Position numbers and translations under genes: made by a program. A model generated the notes under the pieces. That model saw only the letters and a program-made list of their open reading frames with translations, made no database searches and was not told the origin of the DNA. Shown piece by piece: positions 1 through 7,326 of a DNA stretch of 8,828 nt. Source of the DNA: Syntrophaceae bacterium (GTDB lineage: Bacteria; Desulfobacterota; SM23-61); the NCBI GenBank assembly GCA_003154025.1, contig PMCE01000150.1:1-8828 (forward strand), written 5' to 3'. The first letter of the stretch is position 1. Each line of letters begins with the position of its first letter.

Positions 1-1
1 C

Positions 2-100
2 CTGGTCCAGAACTATCGCAGCCAGTTCAACTCCATCCTGGCGAAAAATACCCCCGACCAGCTGCTCGAGACTTTGCGGAAAAAAGAGAAGGAACAGTAG
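2..100 (+). CDS. mlaC: MlaC-like phospholipid-binding protein, C-terminal end only
   Basis: This is an open frame entering from the left edge, with 32 codons and a TAG stop at 98-100. The visible residues include NYRSQFNSIL followed by a charged tail (LLETLRKKEKEQ). That matches how MlaC/Ttg2D proteins end: a YRxxF segment, a short hydrophobic stretch, then a lysine/glutamate-rich helix. MlaC is the periplasmic carrier that moves phospholipid between the outer-membrane MlaA complex and the inner-membrane MlaFEDB ABC transporter. The identification rests on a short tail plus the mlaA gene starting 132 bases downstream; mlaC and mlaA are often neighbours outside the enterobacteria. The rest of the gene, and probably mlaEFD, lies outside the window. 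An unrelated protein with a similar tail cannot be excluded. Confidence 0.62.
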   Translation: MVQNYRSQFNSILAKNTPDQLLETLRKKEKEQ

Positions 101-158
101 GTACTCAGGAGTCCAAGGGCACCGGGTTCGTGTAGATCTGCCAGGGTCCATGCCCCCC

Positions 159-190
159 TTGACAGAAACGATAAACAATCTCCTTATTAA
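159..190 (+). promoter_or_regulatory. candidate sigma-70 promoter for mlaA
   Basis: A perfect -35 box TTGACA lies at 159-164. The best -10-like hexamers (TTATTA at 184-189, TATTAA at 185-190) sit 19-20 bases further on, which is longer than the ideal 17. The start of transcription would fall near 197, leaving a short leader before the ribosome site. The TTGACA is preceded by CCCC, and CCCCTTGAC also occurs inside the repeat at 5099-5197, so the match may be a repeat remnant rather than a promoter. Confidence 0.33.
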
Positions 191-232
191 CCTTATTTGT
201 CAGAAAGAACTAGAGAGAGGGGTATCCGCACC

Positions 233-1255
233 ATGAAACGTCTCTCGTTTCTGGTTTTACTTTTGGCCTTTCTGGCCGCAGGCTGTGGTCTCAGCCGCGC
301 CCCTGGTTCTTCCCTTTCATCATCCGCGGGATCTTCTCAGCCCCCGTTCGTCGCTGTGGCTTCCCATCCAGAGTTCTTTGCGCTGAACTCCCCCGAAGTC
401 ATAGAGACCACCACACGCGGAGGCGATAATGAGCGGGAAGAACTCAATGCCTTACAGGAGGAGACCGGAGAAATCGCGATAACCCCTCCCGCCCCCCCCG
501 AGGTCTCGAAATCCTCGGCGGAGATGTGGGCCCAATCCAAAGACGAGGGCGCCGATAGCAAGGGAAATCAACCGGACGCGGAGGCGGCCAGGGATGAAGA
601 GGCGGCGAGGATTGCCGACCCGCTGGAACCCTTCAACCGGGCCATGCACCTCTTCAACGACAAGCTGTACTTTTGGGCTCTCAAACCGGTGTCACAGGGA
701 TACAACAAAGTCGTCCCCGAGGGAGCACGGGTCAGCGTGAAGAATTTCTTCTCCAATCTCGGATTTCCGGCGCGCTTCCTCAGTTGCCTGCTCCAGGCAG
801 ACTTCAGCGGGGCCGCCGCGGAACTCGGCCGTTTCGCGGTAAACACGATTTGGGGTGTCGGGGGGCTTCTGGATCCGTCATCGAGCCAGCAGCTGAACAT
901 TCCCAAACGAGACGCGGATTTGGGTCAAACCCTTGGACTGTATGGAGTGGGACAGGGTTTTTACATTGTCTGGCCGGTCCTCGGACCTTACAGCGCAAGG
1001 GATTCCATAGGAATCGTAGGTGATTATTTTCTGTATCCGGTCAGCTATATTCGTCCCTGGTACGACTGGTTGGGAGTCAGGGCCTACCAGGAGGTAAACG
1101 ATAACTCCCTGCGGATCGGTGACTATGAATCGCTCAAGGAGATGGCCGTCGATCCTTACGTTGCGCTGCGCGACGCCTACAGTCAATATAGGCAGAAAAA
1201 GGTTGACGCGAGGAGAGGCAAAGCGGCCCCGCCCAAGCCGGGAGGGATGCGGTAG
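233..1255 (+). CDS. mlaA: MlaA/VacJ outer-membrane phospholipid-transport lipoprotein
   Basis: MlaA removes phospholipid from the outer leaflet of the outer membrane and passes it to MlaC. I start it at ATG 233, giving 340 residues: AGAGGGG at 216-222 is a well-placed ribosome site. An in-frame TTG at 197 would put twelve charged residues before the signal peptide. The N-terminus MKRLSFLVLLLAFLAAGC is a lipoprotein signal with cysteine 18 as the lipidated residue; the -3 position is Ala, slightly off the LxGC consensus. The MlaA domain begins with the family signature DPLEPFNRAMHLFND at residues 129-143 and runs to the typical end DPYVALRDAYSQYR, followed by a basic tail. Between Cys18 and the domain lies a linker of about 110 residues rich in Ser, Pro, Glu and Ala. 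It has no counterpart in the compact E. coli protein. The gene follows mlaC and precedes a barrel gene by 66 bases. Confidence 0.93.
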   Translation: MKRLSFLVLLLAFLAAGCGLSRAPGSSLSSSAGSSQPPFVAVASHPEFFALNSPEVIETTTRGGDNEREELNALQEETGEIAITPPAPPEVSKSSAEMWAQSKDEGADSKGNQPDAEAARDEEAARIADPLEPFNRAMHLFNDKLYFWALKPVSQGYNKVVPEGARVSVKNFFSNLGFPARFLSCLLQADFSGAAAELGRFAVNTIWGVGGLLDPSSSQQLNIPKRDADLGQTLGLYGVGQGFYIVWPVLGPYSARDSIGIVGDYFLYPVSYIRPWYDWLGVRAYQEVNDNSLRIGDYESLKEMAVDPYVALRDAYSQYRQKKVDARRGKAAPPKPGGMR

Positions 1256-1321
1256 GGGGAAGCAACCGGGTATTCACGGGTTTCCGGTGAACTGCTCATC
1301 ATTTTTCGGGTTGAGGGACAA

Positions 1322-2128
1322 ATGAATTTTAAAAAAAGGATAAATCGTACCAAAAACCTTAAAGGGATCGTGATTTCGGCCTTCATAATATTTGCCTTGA
1401 ATGGAACCGCTGCTGCGGGCGGGCTATTCGGTCCTCCTCAATCGGTTTCCAAGGAGGCGGGAGGGCTACATACCGGGGTCGGTTATGGGTACCATGAGGA
1501 TCAATACCAGAATGACGCCAAACACGTAATCAGACAAAATCAAGTTTATTCGGAGTTGGGCTACGGAGCTCAAAAATGGGAAATATACGGGCGAATCGGG
1601 GTATCCGACCTGAAGATCCTCGACGCCTTCCGTTCTACTCAAACTTCGACCACCACTTCCAAAAATGATTTCAAGGACTACTGGAAGCCCTTCGGCACCT
1701 TGGGCGGAAAGGGGTTTTATCCTCTCAACAAGACCTTCGGAATCGGGGCCTTTATGCAGGGCTCCTATTATTTCCGCGACTTCACGGATGATATTTCGGG
1801 GACTCATAACGGCGCCGGGTTTACCAGTGAACTTAAGGTAAAGAATCTATGGGATGTGAATTTCGGCATCGGCTTTCAAGGCACGGGTCCAAACGATATA
1901 AAGCTGTATATCGGGCCTTATCTACATTACTCGGAGGCAAGATTATCCCCATCCGCGAACATACCGGGTCTTCCATTCTCAGCGGGGGATATTACAGTCC
2001 ATAACCAAACATACATAGGAGGATTTACCGGGATCGACGTACCCCTCGCCAAGGGGTTCCATCTGAATGTGGAAGGACAATATTCTCAGAGATTCTCCGT
2101 TGGGGCTGCGGTTACCTACTCTTACTAA
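1322..2128 (+). CDS. outer-membrane beta-barrel protein of unknown function
   Basis: This is a 268-residue protein starting at ATG 1322 with GAGGGA just upstream. Residues 1-14 are rich in Lys/Arg. They are followed by a hydrophobic stretch (GIVISAFIIFALNG) and a likely signal-peptidase I site after TAAA at about residue 32. The mature part is full of alternating polar/aromatic-hydrophobic segments typical of transmembrane beta-strands (for example TGVGYGY, KWEIYGRIGV, FGIGAFMQGSYYF, KLYIGPYLHY, HLNVEGQYSQRF). It ends in VGAAVTYSY; a C-terminal aromatic residue is the usual BamA recognition signal. Roughly 8-10 strands seem possible from length and spacing. It probably shares a transcript with mlaA, 66 bases upstream, so an envelope role is reasonable, but I do not recognise the specific family. 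Its base composition looks more AT-rich than that of the flanking genes. Confidence 0.8.
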   Translation: MNFKKRINRTKNLKGIVISAFIIFALNGTAAAGGLFGPPQSVSKEAGGLHTGVGYGYHEDQYQNDAKHVIRQNQVYSELGYGAQKWEIYGRIGVSDLKILDAFRSTQTSTTTSKNDFKDYWKPFGTLGGKGFYPLNKTFGIGAFMQGSYYFRDFTDDISGTHNGAGFTSELKVKNLWDVNFGIGFQGTGPNDIKLYIGPYLHYSEARLSPSANIPGLPFSAGDITVHNQTYIGGFTGIDVPLAKGFHLNVEGQYSQRFSVGAAVTYSY

Positions 2129-2265
2129 AATTCTACACTCATGACTTCTCCGCAAGTACCTGCGGGGTCAGCGGTCCAGGGACATTTTTAGCTCTTGAAT
2201 CGCAGAATTATCCAAAGTTCCCCTTATTTCTGATCTCTATCCTGCCCCTTTTTCCCCCCTTTTGG

Positions 2266-2294
2266 TTGATAGAACCCCCGATCCATGTTAAATT
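2266..2294 (+). promoter_or_regulatory. candidate sigma-70 promoter for the radical SAM gene
   Basis: TTGATA at 2266-2271 (5 of 6 to the -35 consensus) is separated by exactly 17 bases from TAAATT at 2289-2294 (4 of 6 to the -10 consensus). The -10 lies inside the palindrome TTAAATTTAA at 2288-2297. Transcription would begin near 2301, immediately before the ribosome site AAGGGG at 2303-2308, giving a very short leader. The rest of the 2129-2315 gap holds a C/T-rich stretch (about 2238-2263) and a weak 5-bp hairpin at 2150-2165, with no convincing terminator. Confidence 0.42.
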
Positions 2295-2315
2295 TAAAAT
2301 CTAAGGGGAAATATC

Positions 2316-3491
2316 ATGAACGACGTCTTTGAAATGGGGCCGATTCGCCCGCCCAGCGAGGCCAAGAGCCTACTCATCCGGGTGACCCGAAATTGTCCCT
2401 GGAACAAGTGCGAGTTCTGTCACACCTACAAAGGGGAAACCTTTTCCATCCGTCCCCCGGAGGAGGTGAAGGCGGATATAGACCACATTCAGGCCATCGC
2501 CGAAGAAATCCGGGAGCTTTCTTGGAAAACGGGACAGGCCGGGGAGGTCAGTCAGGCCGTTCTCCAGCGGTTTTTCGCGCGGCCCGGTAGACAGACCCAT
2601 GCCTACCAGAGCGTGGCCGGCTGGCTCTATTACGGAGGGGAGCAGGTCTTTCTGCAGGACGGCAACTCCCTTATGGTAAAGACCGCCGACCTGGTGGACA
2701 TTCTCAATTATCTGAAAGACAAGTTTCCCTCCATCCAGCGGATCACCAGCTATGCCCGGGCCAGGACGGTGAGTCGGAAAACCGTGGAAGAACTCAAAGA
2801 GCTCCGCAAGGCGGGCCTTTCCCGCATTCACATCGGGATGGAAACCGGTTATGACCCTCTCCTCCAGTACATAAAAAAGGGGGTAACTTCCCAGGAACAA
2901 GTAAAGGGCGGAAGGAATGTGGTGGAATCGGGAATCTCCCTTTCCGAATATGTCATGCCCGGCCTGGGGGGCGAACGCTGGTGGCGGGAGCACGCCATAG
3001 AAACAGCCAAGGTCTTGAACCAGATCAATCCCGACTATATCCGGTTCCGGACCCTCTACGTCCGGCAGAACATGCCCCTGTATGAAAAAGTGGCCAAAGG
3101 GGAGTTCGTCCGCCCTTCCGACGACCAGATCGTCGCCGAGATTCGGCTCTTTCTGGAGACGCTGGACGGAATCCGGAGCACCGTGGTCAGCGACCATATC
3201 CTGAACCTCCTCGAGGAGGTCCAGGGGAAGCTCCCCGAAGAAAAGGGAAAGATGCTGAAGGTCATCGACCGCTACCTGGCCTGGCCCCCGGAGGAACGAC
3301 TCCGGTTCCGGGTGGGCCGGAGGCTCGGCTACCTCCGCAACCTGGACGACCTGGGAGACCCGGCACTCTCCTCGCGGATCGACCAGATCATTCAGGAGGT
3401 TCGGCGCTCCGTCCGGGAGAAAAAGGGAGGGGATGCGGAGGAGCGGGAAATCGAGCAGGAAATCCACGGCTTGATGGAGAATTACATCTGA
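2316..3491 (+). CDS. radical SAM protein with a CX4CX2C cluster motif
   Basis: This 391-residue protein starts at ATG 2316, with AAGGGG seven bases upstream. Near the N-terminus, RVTRNCPWNKCEFC places Cys27, Cys32 and Cys35 in a CX4CX2C arrangement instead of the classical CX3CX2C. These cysteines should bind the 4Fe-4S cluster that cleaves S-adenosylmethionine. After an insert of about 60 residues, FLQDGNSLMVK and the strand-helix pattern that follows resemble the Elp3/MiaB-type radical SAM barrel. GMETG at residues 174-178 matches the GxE(S/T)G segment that helps bind SAM, and a KKGVT motif follows. The last 100 residues are mostly charged helix with no second cysteine cluster, so there is no sign of a SPASM or TRAM domain. 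Substrate and product cannot be read from the sequence. The neighbours (barrel protein, NAD-salvage enzyme) do not settle the role. Confidence 0.85.
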   Translation: MNDVFEMGPIRPPSEAKSLLIRVTRNCPWNKCEFCHTYKGETFSIRPPEEVKADIDHIQAIAEEIRELSWKTGQAGEVSQAVLQRFFARPGRQTHAYQSVAGWLYYGGEQVFLQDGNSLMVKTADLVDILNYLKDKFPSIQRITSYARARTVSRKTVEELKELRKAGLSRIHIGMETGYDPLLQYIKKGVTSQEQVKGGRNVVESGISLSEYVMPGLGGERWWREHAIETAKVLNQINPDYIRFRTLYVRQNMPLYEKVAKGEFVRPSDDQIVAEIRLFLETLDGIRSTVVSDHILNLLEEVQGKLPEEKGKMLKVIDRYLAWPPEERLRFRVGRRLGYLRNLDDLGDPALSSRIDQIIQEVRRSVREKKGGDAEEREIEQEIHGLMENYI

Positions 3492-3506
3492 CCGCCTGCC
3501 ATCGGC

Positions 3507-3612
3507 GTTTCTCGTTTCTCGTTACTCGTTGCTCCTTCCTGGTTCCTCGTTAGAGGAATGAGTCTTTGACGAGCAACAAGGAACGAACATCCGGCAATCA
3601 GCAATGAGGAAT
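3507..3612 (+). repeat. heptad inverted-repeat element, copy A
   Basis: Six 7-base units of the form (G/C)TTNCTS run without a break from 3507 to 3548 (GTTTCTC, GTTTCTC, GTTACTC, GTTGCTC, CTTCCTG, GTTCCTC), followed by GTTAGAG. From 3571 the sequence continues in the reverse-complement unit (GAGCAAC, AAGGAAC, ... CGGCAAT, CAGCAAT, GAGGAAT). Arms 3531-3550 and 3569-3588 can pair at 16 of 20 positions around an 18-base loop, TAGAGGAATGAGTCTTTG. The element begins 15 bases after the radical SAM stop codon and nearly fills the gap before nicotinate phosphoribosyltransferase. There is no T-run after the stem, so it is not a classical terminator. Confidence 0.85.
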
Positions 3613-3614
3613 GA

Positions 3615-3644
3615 GCGCAGGGAACCAGGAGTTCCTGCCTGCGC
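3615..3644 (+). promoter_or_regulatory. hairpin just upstream of the pncB ribosome site
   Basis: GCGCAGG at 3615-3621 pairs with CCTGCGC at 3638-3644. Nested inside, GAAC at 3622-3625 pairs with GTTC at 3631-3634 around a five-base loop. The helix ends four bases before the ribosome site GAGGA at 3649-3653. It lacks a T-tract. It may shape the 5' end of the pncB message, act as a processing barrier, or be the outer edge of repeat copy A. The structure is visible; any function is inferred. Confidence 0.4.
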
Positions 3645-3660
3645 AAATGAGGATGGATAG

Positions 3661-5097
3661 ATGCAACTGAACATGACCCTATTGACCGACCTCTACCAGC
3701 TCACCATGGTGGGGGGCTATCACCTCCTGGGAAAAAGCCAGCAGCAGGCCAATTTCGATTATTTCTTCCGCAAGATCCCCGAAGAAGGCGGGTTCTGCGT
3801 GGCTGCGGGGCTGGAACGGCTGATCGACTACATTCAGGACCTTCACTTCGAGCCCGAAGACATGGAATACCTGAAGAGCCTCAATCTCTTCCCACCGGAA
3901 GTGCTGGAATTTTTCCGGGGACTCCGTTTCACCGGAGACCTCCATGCCGTTCCCGAGGGCACCCTGGTCTTTCCCCAGGAGCCGATCGTCCGGGTCACCG
4001 CTCCCCTGGCGGAAGCACAATTCGTCGAGACCGCCCTCCTGAACATCCTAAACTTCCAGAGCCTGATTGCCACAAAGGCGGCCCGGGTCTGCATTGCCGC
4101 TGGAAAAGATCCGGTGATCGAGTTCGGGGTCCGCCGGGCCCATGGCCCCGACGGAGGTCTCAGCGCCTCCCGGGCGGCGTTCATCGGAGGGGCCCGGGCC
4201 ACCTCCAACCTCATGGCTGGAAAGACCTACGGGATCCCGGTCCGGGGAACGGTGGCGCACAGCTGGATCGAGTCTTTCTCCTCCGAGCTGGAGTCCTTTC
4301 AATCCTACGCCAAAATCTATCCCAAGAATGTGGTCCTGCTGGTTGATACGTACGACACCCTGCGCAGCGGAGTCCTCAACGCCATCAAAGTGGGAAACGA
4401 GCTGCGGGCCACCCGCGGAGGGGACCTGCTGGGAATTCGGCTGGACAGCGGCGACTTGACCTTTCTGAGCCGGGAGGCACGCAGACTGCTGGATGAAGCC
4501 GGTTTCGACCGGACCCAAATTCTGGGTTCCAGCGACCTGGATGAGTGGCTGATTGAATCCATTAAAAAGCAGGGCGCGGAGATCGACCTCTGGGGAGTCG
4601 GAACCCGAATGGTGACCGCCTACTCGTGCCCGGCGCTGGGAGGCGTGTATAAGCTTTCGGCCATTGTCGAGGATGGGGAGATGAGACCCAAGCTCAAGAT
4701 ATCCGACGACCTGGAGAAGACCACCAACCCGGGGATCAAAAAAGTGATCCGCTTCTTCGACGAAAAGAACTTCATGCGCGGCGACGTCCTCTTCTTTGAA
4801 GACGAAACCCTCCCCGAGAAGCAACCGATCCAGGCCTTCCACCCCATGCTGGCCCACGTTCATAAATCCTACCCGGCCCCCTACCGGCGGGAGGAGATCC
4901 TCGTCCCGGTCTTCCAGGGGGGGAAGCTGGTGTATTCCAAACCCACCCTGCAGGAGATCCAGGCGCGAACCTTCCAGAATCTCCACCATCTCCGCCTCGA
5001 GCACAAGCGGCTCCAGAACCCCCACCTCTACCATGTAAGCCTGGGGGAAAAGCTCTTCCGGCAGAAGCAGGAACTGATCAAGGCGGCAGTAGGATAA
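3661..5097 (+). CDS. pncB: nicotinate phosphoribosyltransferase
   Basis: This enzyme joins nicotinate to phosphoribosyl pyrophosphate, with ATP hydrolysis, to give nicotinate mononucleotide in the Preiss-Handler branch of NAD salvage. The 478-residue protein starts at ATG 3661, with GAGGA seven bases upstream. The N-terminal LLTDLYQLTM is the family opening. EFGVRRAHGPDGG begins at Glu154. GTVAHS places His200 at the position of the conserved histidine that is phosphorylated during ATP hydrolysis. LDSGD at 261-265 and GVGT at 312-315 correspond to the phosphate-binding loops of the type II phosphoribosyltransferase barrel. Length and motifs are complete, with no frameshift. It follows the radical SAM gene after 169 bases filled by repeat copy A, with no clear promoter, so read-through transcription is likely. 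It converges on the exoribonuclease gene. The motifs favour nicotinate over nicotinamide as substrate. Confidence 0.95.
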   Translation: MQLNMTLLTDLYQLTMVGGYHLLGKSQQQANFDYFFRKIPEEGGFCVAAGLERLIDYIQDLHFEPEDMEYLKSLNLFPPEVLEFFRGLRFTGDLHAVPEGTLVFPQEPIVRVTAPLAEAQFVETALLNILNFQSLIATKAARVCIAAGKDPVIEFGVRRAHGPDGGLSASRAAFIGGARATSNLMAGKTYGIPVRGTVAHSWIESFSSELESFQSYAKIYPKNVVLLVDTYDTLRSGVLNAIKVGNELRATRGGDLLGIRLDSGDLTFLSREARRLLDEAGFDRTQILGSSDLDEWLIESIKKQGAEIDLWGVGTRMVTAYSCPALGGVYKLSAIVEDGEMRPKLKISDDLEKTTNPGIKKVIRFFDEKNFMRGDVLFFEDETLPEKQPIQAFHPMLAHVHKSYPAPYRREEILVPVFQGGKLVYSKPTLQEIQARTFQNLHHLRLEHKRLQNPHLYHVSLGEKLFRQKQELIKAAVG

Positions 5098-5098
5098 C

Positions 5099-5197
5099 AA
5101 CAGGGTCCAAGGATTCTAGGATTCAAGGGGGCCAAGGGAAAAGCCTAAAAATTTCGATCTCTAGAACCCGGGAACCCTTGACCCCTTGAACCCTGTT
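5099..5197. repeat. octad inverted-repeat element between convergent genes; possible bidirectional terminator
   Basis: The outer arms AACAGGGTCCAAGG (5099-5112) and CCTTGAACCCTGTT (5184-5197) pair at 13 of 14 positions. Inside are further complements: TTCTAG at 5114-5119 with CTAGAA at 5161-5166, CAAGGG at 5133-5138 with CCCTTG at 5175-5180, and TTCAAGGGG at 5122-5130 with CCCCTTGAA at 5182-5190. The arms read as 8-base units (GGTCCAAG, GATTCTAG, GATTCAAG; CTTGACCC, CTTGAACC). The element fills the whole 102-base gap, starting one base after the pncB stop and ending two bases before the exoribonuclease stop. Short T-rich stretches follow on both strands, so termination in both directions is plausible. 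Confidence 0.75.
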
Positions 5198-5199
5198 CT

Positions 5200-7191
5200 T
5201 TAAACAGGCGTGATCTTGAGGATTCCCTGGCGGGCGTTGGATTTTTCGATGCGGACCAGGACCTGGTCCCCGGGGACGAATTCGCGGCCGGAGGTGGCGG
5301 GCATATCGACCTCCAGGAGATACTCTTCCAGATGAATGAAGTACCGGTTCTGAAAGCGGTCCAGGACGACCGCTGTCGTGGTCGAGCCGATCTTCTTCTC
5401 CAAAAACCGCATGATCCAGTACCGCTCGGTCAGGTCCTCCACCAGCCCCACCCGGGATAGAATCGGCCCCACCTGGGTAATAATTTCTTCCAGGCGTTCC
5501 TTAGACATCACCCCGGTTCCCCGCAAGACCCCCAGCACTTGGTGCTCCGCCAGAAGGTCGTAGAACCGTCGTATGGGAGAGGTCAGGGTCAGGTATGCCT
5601 CGGCCCCCAGACCGGCATGACGCGAGGGCCGGGTGCTCACTTCCACCCGGTTCATGATGCGCCGCAGCCGGTAGGCCTGGAGGGCGTCGAATTTTTCCAT
5701 GGGGGGGATCTTCTCCCGCGGCTCCATCTGCCCGCGATATATGGCCGGCACGCCCTTCTCCTTCAGGAAAAGGGCCGTTAGGGAATTGGCCAGGATCATG
5801 AACTCGGAGACCATCTTCTGGGAATGGCTTTCCCGGTCTCGTTTATAGAGAACGATCTCTTTGTCCCGGGTCACCCGGATCACCCTCTCGGGCCGGGGAA
5901 TGAAAAACGCCCCCATCTCCGTCCTTCGCCGCAAGAGCTTCTCGGCGATCCCTTTTAGGATGATGAGTTCCTCATCCATCTCCTCCACCAGTTGGTCCAC
6001 CTGGTCATAAGAAAGCCGCCGCTCCACTTGAATGATACTGGGGACGATGCGGTATTCCAGGACCCTACCCTCTTCGTCGAATCGGACCAGGAAACTCAGG
6101 GCGCGCCGTCTCTCTCCCACCACCAGGCTGCAGGCGCCTTCCGAAAGGACGGGCGGAATCATGGGGATGCGCTGGTCGGGGAGGTAGATCGAGGTGGCTC
6201 GGGCCATGGCCTCCTGGAAGACCTCCCGGTAGCCGTTCAGGTAGGTGGCCACATCGGTGATATGGACCCCGACCTGGACATCGTTCCCCACGCGTTCCAC
6301 GCTCAGGGCATCATCAATGTCCCGCGTGAATTCGCTGTCGATGGTGAGAGGGTGCAGGAAGGTGAGGTCCATATCCTGGGGCTGGGGAGTGATTCCCTGG
6401 GTCGACTCGGACAGGATTCGTTCCGCTTCGGTGACGACCTTGCCGGGGAAGGCCTGGGAGATCTGGTGGCGGTGAAGGAGAAGGTTCTCATCCTCCGCCC
6501 AGACTCCCATGCGAACCAGCAGTTCAAAGGAAGCGTTCAATGGAGAAATCTGAGCGGCCTGCAGGAGAGCCTTGGCTTTCGCCTGGTCCGGAGCCTCCGC
6601 GCCCAGAAGGGCGTATTCTTTCAAAAGCCGGATGATCTCTTCTTTTCCGGAGGGGGGAGCGGCGGACTCTCCGGCCCAGGTCTTAGCCAGCCATTGACTG
6701 CCTTCCTGGAGTTCCCGCGCCTGCTGCGCTTCCCGTTCGATCTGGAGAGCGATCTCTTCGACCTTCTCGGGCTCGCGGGCCTCGTAGAGTTCGCCTTTCT
6801 GCTTGAAATAAAGGCGGTCTTCAAAGAGAGCCCGGAAAAGGCCCATCTCTTGGTCGAAGGCTACCGGAGGGCGGAAGATGAACTCGGCGAGTTCCCGGAG
6901 GCCGAATTCCCCCTTCTCTTCCCAAACCAACTCCCACAATTCACGGACCGAAAGGGTCCGCGAGAGTTCCTCCTGGTGTTCCACGGCCGACTTCATTTTT
7001 TCCAGCAGGAATTCCCGGGGAAGGCTGGTATTCAAGGTTTGGGAGGAGGAGAGAACGATGCGGTTGGGCCCCAAGGTTATCTCCCGATTCTCTTCCGTCA
7101 GGAGATGGACCCGAATCCCCTTGTCCTCCAGGCAGACCGCGCAGAGGATCCTTTTCTGCTCAAAGAAGGCAACGATCTTTCCCGTTTCCAT
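5200..7191 (-). CDS. RNase II/R-family 3'-5' exoribonuclease (RNB domain)
   Basis: RNB enzymes degrade RNA from the 3' end to nucleoside monophosphates using Mg2+. The 663-residue protein starts at ATG 7191; an in-frame TAG five codons upstream rules out an earlier start. The only purine-rich ribosome-site candidate (GGAGAAGG) is about 16 bases away, so initiation may be weak. The catalytic core TIDSEFTRDIDDALS carries all four metal-binding aspartates: D285, D291, D293 and D294. Later, YLTLTSPIRRFYDLLAEH is the conserved RNB segment with the catalytic arginine. Residues about 601-663 look like an S1 RNA-binding fold. The first 60 residues resemble the small beta-barrel of cyanobacterial/chloroplast-type enzymes. 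Residues about 60-170 are helical, possibly a winged helix, and I do not see the two cold-shock domains of E. coli RNase II/R. It is convergent with pncB. Confidence 0.92.
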   Translation of the reverse strand: METGKIVAFFEQKRILCAVCLEDKGIRVHLLTEENREITLGPNRIVLSSSQTLNTSLPREFLLEKMKSAVEHQEELSRTLSVRELWELVWEEKGEFGLRELAEFIFRPPVAFDQEMGLFRALFEDRLYFKQKGELYEAREPEKVEEIALQIEREAQQARELQEGSQWLAKTWAGESAAPPSGKEEIIRLLKEYALLGAEAPDQAKAKALLQAAQISPLNASFELLVRMGVWAEDENLLLHRHQISQAFPGKVVTEAERILSESTQGITPQPQDMDLTFLHPLTIDSEFTRDIDDALSVERVGNDVQVGVHITDVATYLNGYREVFQEAMARATSIYLPDQRIPMIPPVLSEGACSLVVGERRRALSFLVRFDEEGRVLEYRIVPSIIQVERRLSYDQVDQLVEEMDEELIILKGIAEKLLRRRTEMGAFFIPRPERVIRVTRDKEIVLYKRDRESHSQKMVSEFMILANSLTALFLKEKGVPAIYRGQMEPREKIPPMEKFDALQAYRLRRIMNRVEVSTRPSRHAGLGAEAYLTLTSPIRRFYDLLAEHQVLGVLRGTGVMSKERLEEIITQVGPILSRVGLVEDLTERYWIMRFLEKKIGSTTTAVVLDRFQNRYFIHLEEYLLEVDMPATSGREFVPGDQVLVRIEKSNARQGILKITPV

Positions 7192-7263
7192 CCGTGACCA
7201 TTTCTAGCCTTCTCCGGGCCGAGGGATAAGGCGAGGGATAAACCAAATTCGAAAGTTAGAAAC

Positions 7264-7292
7264 ACATTAGCATTAGAAGGGAGGGAAATCAA
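7264..7292 (-). promoter_or_regulatory. candidate promoter for the exoribonuclease gene
   Basis: On the minus strand TTGATT (7292-7287) is followed after 17 bases by TAATGT (7269-7264), preceded by TGC in the manner of an extended -10 box. The start would be near 7257, leaving a leader of about 65 bases before ATG 7191. The -10 match itself is poor (3 of 6). It lies downstream of repeat copy B, in the only part of the 7192-7424 gap that is not repeat. Confidence 0.28.
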
Positions 7293-7326
7293 GAGGAAGG
7301 TCTTTTCATACACGGACTGAAGAACT

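Noticed and set aside
101..165. Possible remnant of the octad-type repeat (GTCCAAGGGC ... GCCCCCCTTGAC) between mlaC and mlaA.
   Set aside because: The arms match only partly and no 8-base phase can be followed, so it is mentioned only as a caution on the TTGACA promoter call.
197..232. TTG at 197 as the start of mlaA.
   Set aside because: It would add twelve mostly charged residues before a standard lipoprotein signal, and the good ribosome site at 216-222 serves ATG 233.
2150..2165. Hairpin CCGCA/TGCGG after the barrel gene as a terminator.
   Set aside because: It is only a 5-bp stem with a mismatch above it and no T-run immediately after it.
2370..3467. A 365-codon minus-strand open frame opposite the radical SAM gene.
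   Set aside because: The + strand carries the cluster cysteines, GMETG motif, ribosome site and promoter; the minus-strand frame has no family resemblance.
4048..5100. A 350-codon minus-strand open frame opposite pncB.
   Set aside because: The pncB motifs are complete on the + strand; the antisense frame would start inside the convergent repeat and shows no domain.
5992..7197. A 401-codon open frame on the + strand opposite the exoribonuclease.
   Set aside because: It is the antisense shadow of a gene with complete RNB catalytic motifs; its composition is of the kind that GC-rich codon bias produces on the opposite strand, and it has no recognisable motif.
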